Part shown: one piece after another, positions 27,012 to 37,656 of the stretch | Layout of the letters: every line of letters starts with the position of its first letter | How positions within the stretch are numbered: position 1 is the stretch's first letter | NCBI RefSeq assembly: GCF_947496855.1 | Contig: NZ_CANMED010000001.1 | Location: 744,001 to 808,000, forward strand | From: an uncultured Aquimarina sp. | GTDB lineage: Bacteria > Bacteroidota > Bacteroidia > Flavobacteriales > Flavobacteriaceae | Length of the DNA stretch: 64,000 bases | Reading direction: 5' to 3' | Translations under genes and position numbers: made by a program | Notes under the pieces: generated by a model | Told to the model about the DNA's origin: nothing | The model's database searches: none | Seen by the model: only the letters and a program-made list of their open reading frames with translations

Positions 27012-27761
27012 ATGAATAAATTAAAAAATAAAGTAGCGGTTATAACAGGAGCAAATAGTGGTATTGGATTAGCAACAGCTAAATTATATCTTAAGGAAGG
27101 TGCCAAAGTAGTAGTTTCTGGAAGACGACAAGAGGCTTTGGATCAAGTAGCTAAGGAACTTGAAGGAGATTTCATTACCGTTAAAGCAGATGTAGCTAAA
27201 GTAGAAGACAATAAACATTTAATTCAAGAAGCAACCAGCAAATATGGAAAAATAGATATTCTATTTCTAAACGCAGGAATTGCACCTCCTACTCCCACTA
27301 CAGATATTACGGAGGAACATTATAATCATATATTCGATATTAACGTAAAAGGTCCTATTATCGCTACAAAAGAAGCCTTACCGCATATCAACGATGGTGG
27401 AACAATTCTTTTTACAAACTCTATTGTACATCAAAAAGGTTTTGACGGATTAGGAATCTATTCTGCATCTAAAGGAGCTTTACGTGCATATCAAAGGGTA
27501 TTAACATCTGAAGTGAAATCCAGAGGAATCCGAGTGAATGCCATTGCTCCTGGGCCTATTGATACACCTATTTATGGAAAAATGGGATTACCAGAAGATG
27601 TTGTAGAAGAAATGGGAAAAGGGTTTGCGCAACAAGTGCCTCTAGGGCGTTTCGGAACATCAGAAGAAATAGCAAAATCCGCTTTATTCTTAGCCTCTGA
27701 CGATGCATCTTATATTAATGGAATTGAACTGGAAGTAGATGGTGGGTTAAGTCAAATATAG
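27012..27761 (+). CDS. SDR-family NAD(P)-dependent oxidoreductase
   Basis: This 249-aa classical SDR has TGANSGIGLA for cofactor binding (about residues 12-21), NAGIAPP, the catalytic Ser/Tyr/Lys in TNSIVHQ and YSASKGAL, and a PGPIDTPIYG loop. The SGRR after the second strand suggests NADPH. The substrate is unknown; its pairing with azoreductase points to detoxification of carbonyls or quinones. A bidirectional terminator follows. Confidence 0.9.
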   Translation: MNKLKNKVAVITGANSGIGLATAKLYLKEGAKVVVSGRRQEALDQVAKELEGDFITVKADVAKVEDNKHLIQEATSKYGKIDILFLNAGIAPPTPTTDITEEHYNHIFDINVKGPIIATKEALPHINDGGTILFTNSIVHQKGFDGLGIYSASKGALRAYQRVLTSEVKSRGIRVNAIAPGPIDTPIYGKMGLPEDVVEEMGKGFAQQVPLGRFGTSEEIAKSALFLASDDASYINGIELEVDGGLSQI

Positions 27762-27787
27762 TTAAATTTACCTATTCAAAAAAAGTA

Positions 27788-27830
27788 GTAAACCTTTCAG
27801 ATTCTTATAATTTGAAAGGTTTACTTTTTA
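27788..27830. terminator. Bidirectional terminator between convergent SDR and DUF5916 genes
   Basis: GTAAACCTTTCA (27788-27799) pairs with TGAAAGGTTTAC (27813-27824). T-runs follow on the plus strand and A-runs precede, so it can end transcription from both sides. Confidence 0.85.
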
Positions 27831-30053
27831 CAAATTTAACCAATATGTGATTTTTAAGACTATAGAACGAGTACGTACATCAAATCCAAAACGATTCATA
27901 GGATCTACATCTCCAGTTAAGTAATTATCCGTATATACCAGAATCAGATCAGATACTGGTGCGAACCTCCATTGAATACGAGCATTGATGTTGGTATTAT
28001 CATCTTGCGAATTATATTGTGCAAAAACGGAAGTAAAAAGACTTTTGGAAAAAGTATAGTCTATTCTTGGACTAATCAAATAGGTTTCTCTCGTTCCATT
28101 CAAATGTGGTAAATCAAAAACGTTTACAGCATAGTTTAAGGAGAAGAACCCCTTAGGCTGAAAACGTACATTAAAACCACCTCTAGTACCATAACGCCAA
28201 CCATTAAAATATTCTCCAATGTATGGGCTCAAATTCCAACTGAATACTTTTCTTCTGTCACTTCTATAATTTCCGGTAAAACTAACCCAAGAAAAATCTT
28301 GATTAGCTACAAGCTCCTTTGAATCAGTACCTGTAGGATCAAACGAATCGAATAAATATACATAGCTATGATTCAGGTTAAATCCAAAGTTAGATCTTTG
28401 AGTTAGCTCTGCTCCCCATCCAACGGATAAAAAATGATCCGTTTTACCAAATCCTGGTCGCCAAAAAATATCTGCTTCTACTCCGTAACTATGATTATTC
28501 AAAAAATCATTCTGTGGGTAATAACGTAGTTCTGCATTAGGACTTATCCTGAAATAATCAGTTCTCGGTACGAATCCAACTTCTGCATTAAAATCTTCAT
28601 GAACATATTCATGTTTCCAAAAAGCTCCAAACTTTCTTGTATTATAATTTATAGTAGTTCCCTGAGCAAAAGCTATTTCCGTATCAGGAGAGAAAGTTCC
28701 ATGAACAAAACTTTTACCAAACCAAGTATTACTTCGTGTAGAATAATTATAATCAATACCGACCATTCTATTATAACGATTAATATCTAATGTATCCAAA
28801 TTTTCATCAAAATTAACTGCTTGTTTATTGACCGCAATGACTCCGATATTAGATCGCACCCCTATTTTCCGCTGTACAACGGCTACCCCAAAGTTGGTTC
28901 CAGGTATGCCCTGTTTTTTACTAGATGCGGTTTGCATATTTAGCAAACCTATTCTCGTCTTAGGGTCCAGTTTTCCACTAATACGCAATCCAGCATAAAT
29001 TCTGTTCTGTGCTAATTGTTCTGTAACGACATCCTCTGCTGCTCCAATACGTCTGGAAAAGAATGGATTAATATTAGAAAAACCAAATTGCCCAAAAAGA
29101 TCGGCATTTTCTAAAAAAAATTGCCTTCGTTCCGGAAAGAAGATTTCAAAACGATCAAGGTTTGTAATCTGCTCATCTACTTCTACTTGAGAGAAATCCG
29201 GATTTACGGTTAGATCAAGATTCAATCCTGGTGTCAAAGCAATCTTGGCATCACCACCAACTTCAAAGATCTCATCAGTAGGAGTATCATTTTCATAGTC
29301 TTTATTAATTCCCGAAGATATAAATGGTATTAGAGAAACCGCGCTACTTTTGGTTGTCAAATCTTCCTCCCATATCATATCCGAAGTATAAGCTAGCGTA
29401 AATACAACCTGATTACGAGGTGTGCCGGGAAACGTACTAATCTCATTAGACTGTGTATCGAAACGGTAGCTTGTAAAACCCCACTTTTTTGAAGGTATTG
29501 GATATCTGAATGTGCTAAAAGGAATTTCTAACTCAGCGGTGTAATAACCATCAAACTTCTTAGCTTTTCCTTTCCACTTATTATCCCATGAAGTAGAAAA
29601 GTCTTGAGACATATTTCCTCCATTACTAATAGTTCCTTCTCTTAAAACACCTTCTGGGTTAATTCCAAAATAAAAAGCATTTGTTTGATCATCAAAAGTA
29701 TCAAACAATAATGTGATATTATCATTTCCTCCTGCTCTATAATCTCTTCGCAAAGATTCTACAACCCAATCATTTCCTTTCGCATAACATTTAATCCCTA
29801 TATACAAATTCTTTTTATCCGTACACATATAAATCTCTGTTTGTGCAGCAGCAGGCAAAGAATCATTAGGAAAATATTGAGCAAAATCATTTGCTGGAGT
29901 TAATTTTGTCCAAATAGCCTCATCTAATTGGCCATCTATATTCATAGTTTCACTTGTTGTTCCTACTACAAAAGATTTTTTTTTAGAATTGTTTGATTGA
30001 GCAAAATTTTGATATCCGCAGCCTATGCAGATTAGAATGATCCAAAACCTCAT
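27828..30053 (-). CDS. DUF5916 outer-membrane protein with an N-terminal CBM9-like domain
   Basis: This 741-aa protein has a signal peptide ending NFAQ. Residues about 30-210 resemble family 9 carbohydrate-binding/DOMON-type domains (MNIDGQLDEAIWTKL, FGINPEGVLREGTI, AELEIPFSTFRYP). The remainder is a long run of amphipathic strands ending ITYWLNL, as in DUF5916 beta-barrels. Such proteins are frequent in Bacteroidota and may bind or process surface glycans or glycoconjugates. It stands alone, with a terminator downstream. Confidence 0.85.
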   Translation of the reverse strand: MRFWIILICIGCGYQNFAQSNNSKKKSFVVGTTSETMNIDGQLDEAIWTKLTPANDFAQYFPNDSLPAAAQTEIYMCTDKKNLYIGIKCYAKGNDWVVESLRRDYRAGGNDNITLLFDTFDDQTNAFYFGINPEGVLREGTISNGGNMSQDFSTSWDNKWKGKAKKFDGYYTAELEIPFSTFRYPIPSKKWGFTSYRFDTQSNEISTFPGTPRNQVVFTLAYTSDMIWEEDLTTKSSAVSLIPFISSGINKDYENDTPTDEIFEVGGDAKIALTPGLNLDLTVNPDFSQVEVDEQITNLDRFEIFFPERRQFFLENADLFGQFGFSNINPFFSRRIGAAEDVVTEQLAQNRIYAGLRISGKLDPKTRIGLLNMQTASSKKQGIPGTNFGVAVVQRKIGVRSNIGVIAVNKQAVNFDENLDTLDINRYNRMVGIDYNYSTRSNTWFGKSFVHGTFSPDTEIAFAQGTTINYNTRKFGAFWKHEYVHEDFNAEVGFVPRTDYFRISPNAELRYYPQNDFLNNHSYGVEADIFWRPGFGKTDHFLSVGWGAELTQRSNFGFNLNHSYVYLFDSFDPTGTDSKELVANQDFSWVSFTGNYRSDRRKVFSWNLSPYIGEYFNGWRYGTRGGFNVRFQPKGFFSLNYAVNVFDLPHLNGTRETYLISPRIDYTFSKSLFTSVFAQYNSQDDNTNINARIQWRFAPVSDLILVYTDNYLTGDVDPMNRFGFDVRTRSIVLKITYWLNL

Positions 30054-30196
30054 ATTGAAACTTTCGTATTAATTTATGATACTTGCTTGTTTTTAATATT
30101 GAATTCTTAAAAATAGAATACAAAAATTAACTTTATGTTAAAATTATTACAAACAAGCAAGTACAGGCTTTGGAAAAAGTAAAATTTAATAAACTA

Positions 30197-31186
30197 TTAT
30201 AATTCTAAAATCTGTCGAATCATTTGATTAGTAAAACCCCATTCATTATCATACCAGATCATTACCTTAACTAAATCACCATCTACAACTCTGGTCATAG
30301 ACGCATCAAGAGTAGAAGCATATGGATTCATCTGAATATCTGAAGAAACGATAGGTTCATAAGTAACATCCAATACTTTAAGATATCTATCTGTATTCGC
30401 TTCTTTCTGAAGTATTTCATTAATTTCTTCTGCAGTAGTATTTCTTTCCGAAATAAATGTAACATCACTAATAGAACCTACAGGAACCGGCGTTCTAATG
30501 GCTATACCATCAAACTTACCTTCAAACTGTGGTAACGCTTTAGTCGTAGCAACGGCTGCACCCGTAGACGTAGGTGTAAGATTGACTGCCCCTGCTCTAC
30601 CCATTCTTGGGTTTTTCTTAGAAGGTGAATCTACTAATGTCTGTGATGCTGTATACGCATGAATTGTATTAAGAATGGCTTTTTTAATTCCAATGGTTCT
30701 TCCTAATATCTCTACAACAGGGCTAATATTATTAGTAGTACAACTTGCACAAGAGAATATAGCAGTCTTTCCATCTTTAGTATTCACTCCGTGCACAACC
30801 GTTGGCGTATCCTTACTTTTGGTTGGACCAGAAATAACAACGTTAGTCGCACCTGCCTTTATATGCTTCTCAGCATCTTCTCTATTTGTAAAAAAACCTG
30901 TACTTTCTATAACAATATCAATGTTATTTTCTTTCCATGGAAGCTGTTCAGGATCTCGCTGATTAAAATATAATATTTTTTGACCATCAACATGTAAATG
31001 ATCTTCGTGAACACGAACTTCTTTATCATAAATACCATACACACTATCATATTTTAAAAGATACTGTGCATTCTCTATAGACATTAAGTCATTTACAGCA
31101 ACCACTTGTAAATCTGGTTCTTCCATAATGACTTTTAGCGCTGCACGACCTATTCTTCCGAATCCATTAATTGCTATTCTTTTCAT
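30197..31186 (-). CDS. gap: Glyceraldehyde-3-phosphate dehydrogenase, type I
   Basis: This 329-aa protein has the NAD fold INGFGRIGRAALK at the N-terminus, the catalytic Cys in SCASCTTNNISPV (about 145-157), HAYTASQTLVDSP and the C-terminal WYDNEWGFTNQM. It interconverts glyceraldehyde-3-phosphate and 1,3-bisphosphoglycerate. Flavobacteria often carry more than one gap gene, so I cannot say whether this is the main glycolytic copy. Confidence 0.95.
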   Translation of the reverse strand: MKRIAINGFGRIGRAALKVIMEEPDLQVVAVNDLMSIENAQYLLKYDSVYGIYDKEVRVHEDHLHVDGQKILYFNQRDPEQLPWKENNIDIVIESTGFFTNREDAEKHIKAGATNVVISGPTKSKDTPTVVHGVNTKDGKTAIFSCASCTTNNISPVVEILGRTIGIKKAILNTIHAYTASQTLVDSPSKKNPRMGRAGAVNLTPTSTGAAVATTKALPQFEGKFDGIAIRTPVPVGSISDVTFISERNTTAEEINEILQKEANTDRYLKVLDVTYEPIVSSDIQMNPYASTLDASMTRVVDGDLVKVMIWYDNEWGFTNQMIRQILEL

Positions 31187-31268
31187 ATTTTTTTACTTTT
31201 TTGTTGGTTTAAAATGTGGTTATAAATACTCTATAGTTGTCGTTTAAAACAACTAAAAATTACATATA

Positions 31269-31949
31269 CTAATCTATTAATGACACTCCATTTAAATCAG
31301 TCGTCAATACATCACTCATATAATCAAAATATGGGCGTAATAACTCAAAATGAGACACTAGTTTGTCGAGAAAATCTGGAGCAAATACTTCTTTATCCGA
31401 AAACTGATGATTTACAAAAAATGATTTGTTTTTAATCAAATCAATAGAAGGATGATCTTTGCTAAAACCTTTTGGAGCAGTTTTAACCTGATATGTTTCG
31501 TCAAATCCTCCAAATGCTTTATTGAAATCTGAATTGGCCAAGATCTGTCTAATTTCTTGATCATCCATCTCAAATTCTTTACGTATACGAAGCAAATCCT
31601 TAGGTTCTGGGCTAAAAAAACCACCGGCCATTAAAGAATTACCCGGTTCTAAACGCAGATAATAACCTCCTCGACGATGAGCTCCTGCCCTACTAAAACT
31701 TACACTTCTATGAACATTATAGGGTGTTTTATTTTTACTAAAACGAACATCACGATTGATCCTAAAAACCTTCGTCTTTTCTATTTCATCATGCTCATTA
31801 AGTCTCTCTACAACGGAAGCATAAAAACTTTTTAACTCCTTTTCATTGGTTTGATATCGTTTTTTATGTTCTTGCATCCAATCTCTATGATTGTTTTTCT
31901 TTAGGTCTTTTAAAAACTCGAATGCCAATTCGGGAATTCTAATCTGCAT
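31269..31949 (-). CDS. DUF2461 family protein
   Basis: This 226-aa protein has the DUF2461 hallmarks: FLKDLKKNNHRDWMQEHKKRY near the N-terminus (written here in part), FRINRDVRFSKNKTPY and GGYYLRLEPG. The function of the family is unknown; it is cytosolic. It is followed by the dienelactone hydrolase family gene further upstream in the same orientation, 47 nt apart, possibly one transcript. Confidence 0.88.
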   Translation of the reverse strand: MQIRIPELAFEFLKDLKKNNHRDWMQEHKKRYQTNEKELKSFYASVVERLNEHDEIEKTKVFRINRDVRFSKNKTPYNVHRSVSFSRAGAHRRGGYYLRLEPGNSLMAGGFFSPEPKDLLRIRKEFEMDDQEIRQILANSDFNKAFGGFDETYQVKTAPKGFSKDHPSIDLIKNKSFFVNHQFSDKEVFAPDFLDKLVSHFELLRPYFDYMSDVLTTDLNGVSLID

Positions 31950-31996
31950 ACATTTTGATTTAATTATTGAATCTTTAATTTATTGACACGAATGTT

Positions 31997-32881
31997 TTAT
32001 AGTAACTTTTCTTTAAAAAATTGGATGGTACGGTTCCAAGCCAACTCTGCTGCTTCTTTATCATATCTTGGAGTACTCGTATTATGGAAGCCATGATTTA
32101 CTTCTGGATACGTATAAGCAAAATACTCTTTGTTTTCCTTTTTCAGAGCTTTTTCATAATCAGGCCAACCCTCATTGACGCGTTTATCTAGACCAGCAAA
32201 TTGCAACATCAACGAAGCTTTTATTTTATCAATATTTTCTTTGGGCTGACTTCCATAAAAAGGAACTGCAGCAGATAGATCCGCTATTTTTACAGCCATC
32301 ATATTAGAAACCCATCCTCCAAAACAAAATCCCACCACTCCAATTTTGCCATTACATTCTTCATGATTTTTTAGATATTGATATGCCGCTATAAAATCTT
32401 CTAACATTTCATTTCGATCTCGTTTTCTTTGTAGTGTTCTTCCTTCATCATCATTACCTGGATATCCTCCTAGAGGGGATAAAGCATCTGGTGCAATGGT
32501 AATAAAACCATCCAACGCTGCTCTCCTAGCAGTATCTTCAATATATGGATTTAAACCCCTATTCTCGTGCACTACTACAATCCCTCCTAATTTTTGTTTT
32601 ATACCTGCGGGTTTGGAAAGTAAGGCTTTAATTTCTCCTCCGCCTTTTTCAGCATTATACGTAATGTAATTAGAATCTAATTTAGCATCATTTTTATCGA
32701 CCAACAGGTTATCTACATAATTAGGCATTAAAAAACTCATCAAAGAAGGAATTGTAATTCCTCCTACAGCATAAATACCCAACTTTTCAATAAATTCTCT
32801 TCTCTGAATCTTATTATGAGCATACTCATCATATAAATTGAACACCTCCTGTTTGATATCTTCCTTTTTGAGTTTTTTCAT
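31997..32881 (-). CDS. Dienelactone hydrolase family protein with a Tat-like N-terminus
   Basis: This protein of about 294 aa has an N-terminal RREFIEKLGIYAVGGITIPSL that looks like a twin-arginine signal (residues about 27-47). The alpha/beta-hydrolase part has the nucleophile Cys in VGFCFGGWV, Asp in GLDKRVNEG and His in PEVNHGFHN, the Cys-Asp-His triad of dienelactone hydrolases. The frame runs 25 codons further upstream to an ATG, but MKKLKKEDIK at 32881 fits better. Its natural substrate is unknown. Confidence 0.85.
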   Translation of the reverse strand: MKKLKKEDIKQEVFNLYDEYAHNKIQRREFIEKLGIYAVGGITIPSLMSFLMPNYVDNLLVDKNDAKLDSNYITYNAEKGGGEIKALLSKPAGIKQKLGGIVVVHENRGLNPYIEDTARRAALDGFITIAPDALSPLGGYPGNDDEGRTLQRKRDRNEMLEDFIAAYQYLKNHEECNGKIGVVGFCFGGWVSNMMAVKIADLSAAVPFYGSQPKENIDKIKASLMLQFAGLDKRVNEGWPDYEKALKKENKEYFAYTYPEVNHGFHNTSTPRYDKEAAELAWNRTIQFFKEKLL

Positions 32882-33176
32882 AATTTGTGTAATTCTTATT
32901 AAATAAATTAAGGTTTTTTCTAGTACGGACTCATGATTAGCTTTATTTACGCACAAAAAAATGTAGACCGAGCTTCTTTTTTGTAAACCTTTTATAAAGG
33001 TAATTGATCTTTAAAGAATATCAAACCCTCCTAACTTTTTAACCAAATTTTATGGATTACTATCAATTCACGCTGTTCTTTGTTATTATTATTGTAAAAA
33101 TGTAAGGAATTATGGCATATTACGACGATTATATTCTTTATTCTATATATTTACTAGACTTTTCAAAAAAGGCGCA

Positions 33177-33968
33177 ATGACGAAAGCAAAAGATCAAATC
33201 ATAGCTAAAATTGAGGAACAGAAAAAAAATCCCAACCTTAGACTAAAGCTAAAAGAAAGAACCGAGTATTTTACGAATCTACTTTTCTATACCTTATTCG
33301 ATTCGGACACCGAAGTGAAAAAGAATATTGATATTTTAGAGCAAACTTTTTTAGAACTAGTTGATCTTGCCTGCTGGGAAACTGAAAAACCTTGTAGTAG
33401 TATTTGGCAATCTTATTTAGAAAAATTACCAGAGGTTTTGCAAAAACTAAATAAAGATGCGGACTCTTTTATAAAAAGCGATCCCGCGGCTAATTCTATT
33501 GAAGAAGTTTATTTGGCATATCCTGGGTTTTATGCAATCGCAATATACCGACTAAGTCACGAACTATTAAAGTTTGGTCTACCATTGATTCCTAGATTAA
33601 TGACTGAGTATTCCCATAGGTTAACAGGTACTGATATCAATCCGGGTGCAGAAATTGGAGAATCGTTTTTTATCGATCACGCTACAGGAATTGTTATAGG
33701 AGAAACAGCAATTATAAAAAATAACGTAAAAATATATCAAGGTGTTACGTTAGGTGGTCTATATGTTGATAGGAAACTACGCAACGTAAAAAGACATCCA
33801 ACGGTAGAAGATAATGTAACCATTTATGCCAATGCAACTATACTTGGCGGTACAACAATAATTGGTGCTAATAGCACTGTTGGTGGTAATGCATGGATTA
33901 CATCTTCTGTCCCGGAAAACTCTATTATATCAAATACTTCAGAAATCAAGATCAAAAAAGTTGTTTAA
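33177..33968 (+). CDS. cysE: Serine O-acetyltransferase
   Basis: This 263-aa protein makes O-acetylserine for cysteine synthesis. The C-terminal half is the left-handed hexapeptide helix: GTDINPGAEIGESFFIDHATGI (in part), then VTLGGLYVD, HPTVEDNVTIYANATILGG and IGANSTVGGNAWI. The catalytic His/Asp are in FFIDHATG. Its stop shares one base with the ATG of the cysteine synthase gene (TAATG), so both are made together. Confidence 0.93.
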   Translation: MTKAKDQIIAKIEEQKKNPNLRLKLKERTEYFTNLLFYTLFDSDTEVKKNIDILEQTFLELVDLACWETEKPCSSIWQSYLEKLPEVLQKLNKDADSFIKSDPAANSIEEVYLAYPGFYAIAIYRLSHELLKFGLPLIPRLMTEYSHRLTGTDINPGAEIGESFFIDHATGIVIGETAIIKNNVKIYQGVTLGGLYVDRKLRNVKRHPTVEDNVTIYANATILGGTTIIGANSTVGGNAWITSSVPENSIISNTSEIKIKKVV

Positions 33969-34852
33969 TGTCGCATAGCATTTTAGACCTTATCGGAAAT
34001 ACTCCTTTAGTTAAGGCCACTTCCATAATTAAGAACCCGAATATTACCTTATATCTAAAACTAGAAGGACATAATCCTGGTGGAAGTGTAAAAGATCGTG
34101 CAGCCTACAACATGATCAAATCTGCATTAGATCGTGGCGATATAGATCAAACCACTAAACTTATTGAAGCAACTAGTGGAAATACAGGAATTGCACTGGC
34201 TATGATTGCTGGAATTTTTAAATTGAATATAGAGCTGGTAATGCCTGAGAATTCTACAAAAGAACGGGTGCAAACAATGCGCGCATATGGAGCAAAGGTT
34301 ACACTAACTTCTGAAGACGTCGGTATCGAAGGAGCACGTGATTATGCTGAAGCTAAAGTAATTAATGATGGCTACGTTATGCTTAATCAGTTTGCCAATG
34401 ATGATAACTGGAAAGCACATTACAAAACAACAGGGCCAGAAATCTGGAAAGATACTAAAGGTGAGATAACTCACTTTGTTTCTTCTATGGGAACTACTGG
34501 AACTATTATGGGAACTTCTACGTATCTAAAAGAACAATCTAAGGCGGTACAAATAGTTGGTGTACAACCCACGGATGAATCCAGAATTCCCGGGATCCGA
34601 AAATGGCCAAAAGAATATTTACCAAAAATTTTTAATCCAAATAAAGTCGATCAAGTTATAGAAGTTAGTCAGGAAGAAGCTACAGAAATGGCTAAAAGAC
34701 TAGCAAAAGAAGAAGGTGTTTTTTCTGGGATGAGTAGTGGTGGTTCTGTCACAGCAGCATTAAAACTATCAGAAACCCTTGATAGTGGAGTTATAGTAGC
34801 CATCATTTGTGATCGCGGAGATCGATATCTAAGCTCAGATTTATTTTCGTAA
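33968..34852 (+). CDS. cysM: Cysteine synthase (O-acetylserine sulfhydrylase, CysM-like)
   Basis: This 294-aa PLP enzyme makes cysteine from O-acetylserine and sulfide. The PLP lysine is in NPGGSVKDRAAYNM (about residue 41), the phosphate-binding loop in EATSGNTGIALA and the GTTGTIMGTS loop further on. I place the start at 33968, overlapping the cysE stop; a longer frame from 33893 would overlap cysE by 76 nt. CysM versus CysK is not settled by sequence alone, hence the symbol is likely rather than sure. Confidence 0.9.
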   Translation: MSHSILDLIGNTPLVKATSIIKNPNITLYLKLEGHNPGGSVKDRAAYNMIKSALDRGDIDQTTKLIEATSGNTGIALAMIAGIFKLNIELVMPENSTKERVQTMRAYGAKVTLTSEDVGIEGARDYAEAKVINDGYVMLNQFANDDNWKAHYKTTGPEIWKDTKGEITHFVSSMGTTGTIMGTSTYLKEQSKAVQIVGVQPTDESRIPGIRKWPKEYLPKIFNPNKVDQVIEVSQEEATEMAKRLAKEEGVFSGMSSGGSVTAALKLSETLDSGVIVAIICDRGDRYLSSDLFS

Positions 34853-34917
34853 ATGATCCATTTTTAAAACCTATAGTTAACCAACCATTACCATTTACAA
34901 ACCATAAGTATAAACAT

Positions 34918-36903
34918 ATGAACCGTATTTTCATGTACTGTTTTATCTCGTCCATTATAATTTCTTGCTCCAAAAAGAAACCAGTATATACTAGTTTTGA
35001 AGAGTATCCAACACCCGTAGAAACTAATCTTTGGATTGATTATTCTAAAGAGGTGACTATTTTTAAAATATGGTCTCCGGTTGCAGAAAAAATACAACTT
35101 CATTTATACAAAGAAGGTAATGGTGGAGTACCCTTGGAAACCAAAGCGTTGAAACAGGAGGAAAAAGGTATATGGACTTTACAGATTGATAAAGATTTAC
35201 ACCGTACTTATTATACATATCAAACGATGATCAATGGTAAATGGCTAGAAGAAACCCCCGGTATTTATGCAAAAGCTACTGGAGTAAATGGTAAAAGAGC
35301 TATGGTTTTGGATTTTGAAACGACAAATCCTGAAGGATGGGATCAAGATAAAAGCATTACTCTTACATATCCAAATGAAGCGATTATTTATGAACTTCAT
35401 ATAAGAGATATGACAGTACATCCGCTCTCTGGATCCAGTAAGCCTGGTAAATATCTAGGATTAGTCGAAGAAGGCACTAAAAGTCTTGATAGCCTAGCTA
35501 CTGGAATAGATCATCTAAAAGAATTAGGGATCACTCACGTACATCTTTTACCAACGTATGACCACTACTCTATTGATGAAACAAAATTAGATACACCACA
35601 ATTTAATTGGTGATATGATCCGCAAAACTATAATGTCCCAGAAGGTTCGTTTTCTTCTGATCCGTATAAAGCCGAGGTAAGAATAAAGGAATTTAAACAA
35701 ATGGTTAAGACATTTCATGATAACGGAATCGGAGTCATTTTAGACGTAGTCTATAATCATACTGGAAGAACTGAGGATTCTAATTTTAATTTAGAAGTTC
35801 CTGGTTATTATTATCGTCAATGGAAAGATGGCAAACCTTCGGATGCTTCTGCCTGTGGAAATGAAACTGCTTCAGACCGAGCAATGATGCAAAAGTATAT
35901 TACAGAATCCGTAGCATATTGGGCAGAAGAGTATCACTTAGATGGTTTTCGTTTTGATCTGATGGGAATCCACGATACTGAAACTATGAACAAAGTAGCC
36001 AAAACGGTAAAAACTATAAATCCAAATATTTTTGTTTATGGTGAGGGATGGACTGCTGGTGATTCTCCACTACCAGAAGAAAAAAGAGCTCTAAAAAAGA
36101 ATACATTGGCTATGCCTCAAATTTCTGCTTTTAGTGATGACTTACGCGATGGACTAAAAGGTTCTGTTTTTAAAGAAGAAAGTACAGGTTTTGTTAGTGG
36201 AGCTAAAAATGAAGAAGAATCCGTAAAAATGGGAATTGTAGGATCAATAAAGCATCCACAGATTGATTACACAAAAGTGAATTACTCAAAAGCTCCCTGG
36301 GCAATTGAACCGTGGCAATCAGTATCCTACGTTTCTTGTCACGATAATCATACTGTATTCGATAAACTAAAAGTCTCTAGAAGAGATGCAACAAAGGATG
36401 AGCTTATTTTAATGCAAAAACTTACGAATGCGATTGTAATGACCTCTCAAGGAGTTGCTTTTATCCATGCTCGAGCAGAAATGTTACGTACTAAAAATGG
36501 AGAACATAACTCTTACAATCTACCAGATAGTATCAATCAGATAGATTGGAGTTGGAAAAACACACATGCTGATGTCGTTACTTACTATAAAAACCTTATT
36601 TTACTTAGAAAAGCACATCCTGCTTTCCGAATGACGAATGCAAATGATGTGAGAATAAATTTAGAGTTTAAGGAAGAAACAAATGGATTAATTGGTTATC
36701 AGATTAAGAATAATGCTAATAGCGATAAATGGAAAAACATTCTTGTAGTATATAATGCTAACCCAAAAGTTGCAGCGTATGAACTTAATGAAACTTGGCA
36801 AGTAGCGGTTTTAGGAGACAGCTTTAGTCTGGAGGGAACAAAAAGTGTAAAAAACAAGGTAACCATACCTCCTATTTCAATGATGGTTTTATTTCAGGAA
36901 TAA
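34918..36903 (+). pseudogene. pulA: Type I pullulanase lipoprotein gene, interrupted by one in-frame TGA
   Basis: The frame is intact from ATG 34918 to 36903 (661 codons) except for TGA at 35611-35613. It begins with a lipoprotein signal (lipobox IIISC), then a CBM48-like domain and the GH13 catalytic domain. The stop falls in the conserved NW-G-YDPxxYxxPEGS motif, where Gly (GGA) is expected, a single G-to-T change. The catalytic residues all lie after the stop: GFRFDLMG (Asp), VYGEGW (Glu) and SCHDNHT (Asp). The remaining 5' product would be a 231-aa fragment without activity. Elsewhere in this window TGA ends genes normally, so recoding is unlikely; a recent nonsense mutation or a base-call error is more likely. 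Confidence 0.85.
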
Positions 36904-36957
36904 CGTAATTATACTTTTGAATATAATTAATACGGATACATCCAATCAAGATACTGT

Positions 36958-37641
36958 TTAAAAAATGGTATAAAGCGTCGTTATTATAACTCCTTTATTA
37001 TTATTTAAAATAGTAGATAATAACTGTTTTTCTTCTTTTACCTTAAAATTAAATGGTGGGGCTAATAAATTCAAACCACTTTGTTTTTTTAGTCTAATTC
37101 CTTGCCCAGAAATAATTTCTTTATTGGGCTCAAAATCTCCTTCAGGCACATGTTCTGTTAAAATAATATATTTAAAATTAGTTAACTTACTTAACGCTCG
37201 CTCTACTTCAGTGTTGGATAAATGTTGTAACACCTGTCGCAATAAAACACAATCCCCAGAAGGCAAATCATCCTTAGTGATATCTAAACAATGAAATTCT
37301 AAATTTTCTTCCTTAAATTTTCCTTTGTTATACTTTATAAGCTCAGATACAATGTCAATTGCAATATACTTTTTAGTATGCTTTACCAATTGTTTTCCAA
37401 CATTAAAATCTCCACAACCTAAATCACAAACAGTGATAGGCCTTTTTAATGTTTCAAAAAACAATATCAAAATATCTATATATGGGTTTACTATTTCAGG
37501 ATTATGCGATCCCTCCCCTGAATAAAAGCGAGAATTATTACTCCCCCAAAGATTTTTTTCATAAATCTGTTCCATCGCATCTTTAGTTGGCCAAGGTTTC
37601 TTTTTTATTTTAATTTCATATCCTCCCTTTTTCATAAACAT
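36958..37641 (-). CDS. Class I SAM-dependent methyltransferase
   Basis: This protein of about 227 aa has the SAM-binding motif I TVCDLGCGDFNVGKQL (about residues 90-105), an acidic motif II in YIAIDIVSELIKY, and FHCLDITKDDLPSGDCVLLRQVLQHL. The N-terminal 60 residues hold a NNSRFYSGEGSH segment typical of a subset of small-molecule methyltransferases. I use ATG 37641; a GTG at 37656 in the same frame is possible. The substrate is unknown. Confidence 0.8.
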   Translation of the reverse strand: MFMKKGGYEIKIKKKPWPTKDAMEQIYEKNLWGSNNSRFYSGEGSHNPEIVNPYIDILILFFETLKRPITVCDLGCGDFNVGKQLVKHTKKYIAIDIVSELIKYNKGKFKEENLEFHCLDITKDDLPSGDCVLLRQVLQHLSNTEVERALSKLTNFKYIILTEHVPEGDFEPNKEIISGQGIRLKKQSGLNLLAPPFNFKVKEEKQLLSTILNNNKGVIITTLYTIF

Positions 37642-37656
37642 TCTATTAGTATACAC

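Noticed and set aside
33893..33967. N-terminal extension of the cysteine synthase
   Set aside because: It would overlap cysE by 76 nt in another frame; the TAATG junction at 33968 gives the normal family start.
35611..35613. UGA read as glycine (alternative code)
   Set aside because: Other genes here, such as the MreB-like one and the TruA-like one, end at TGA, so the code is standard.
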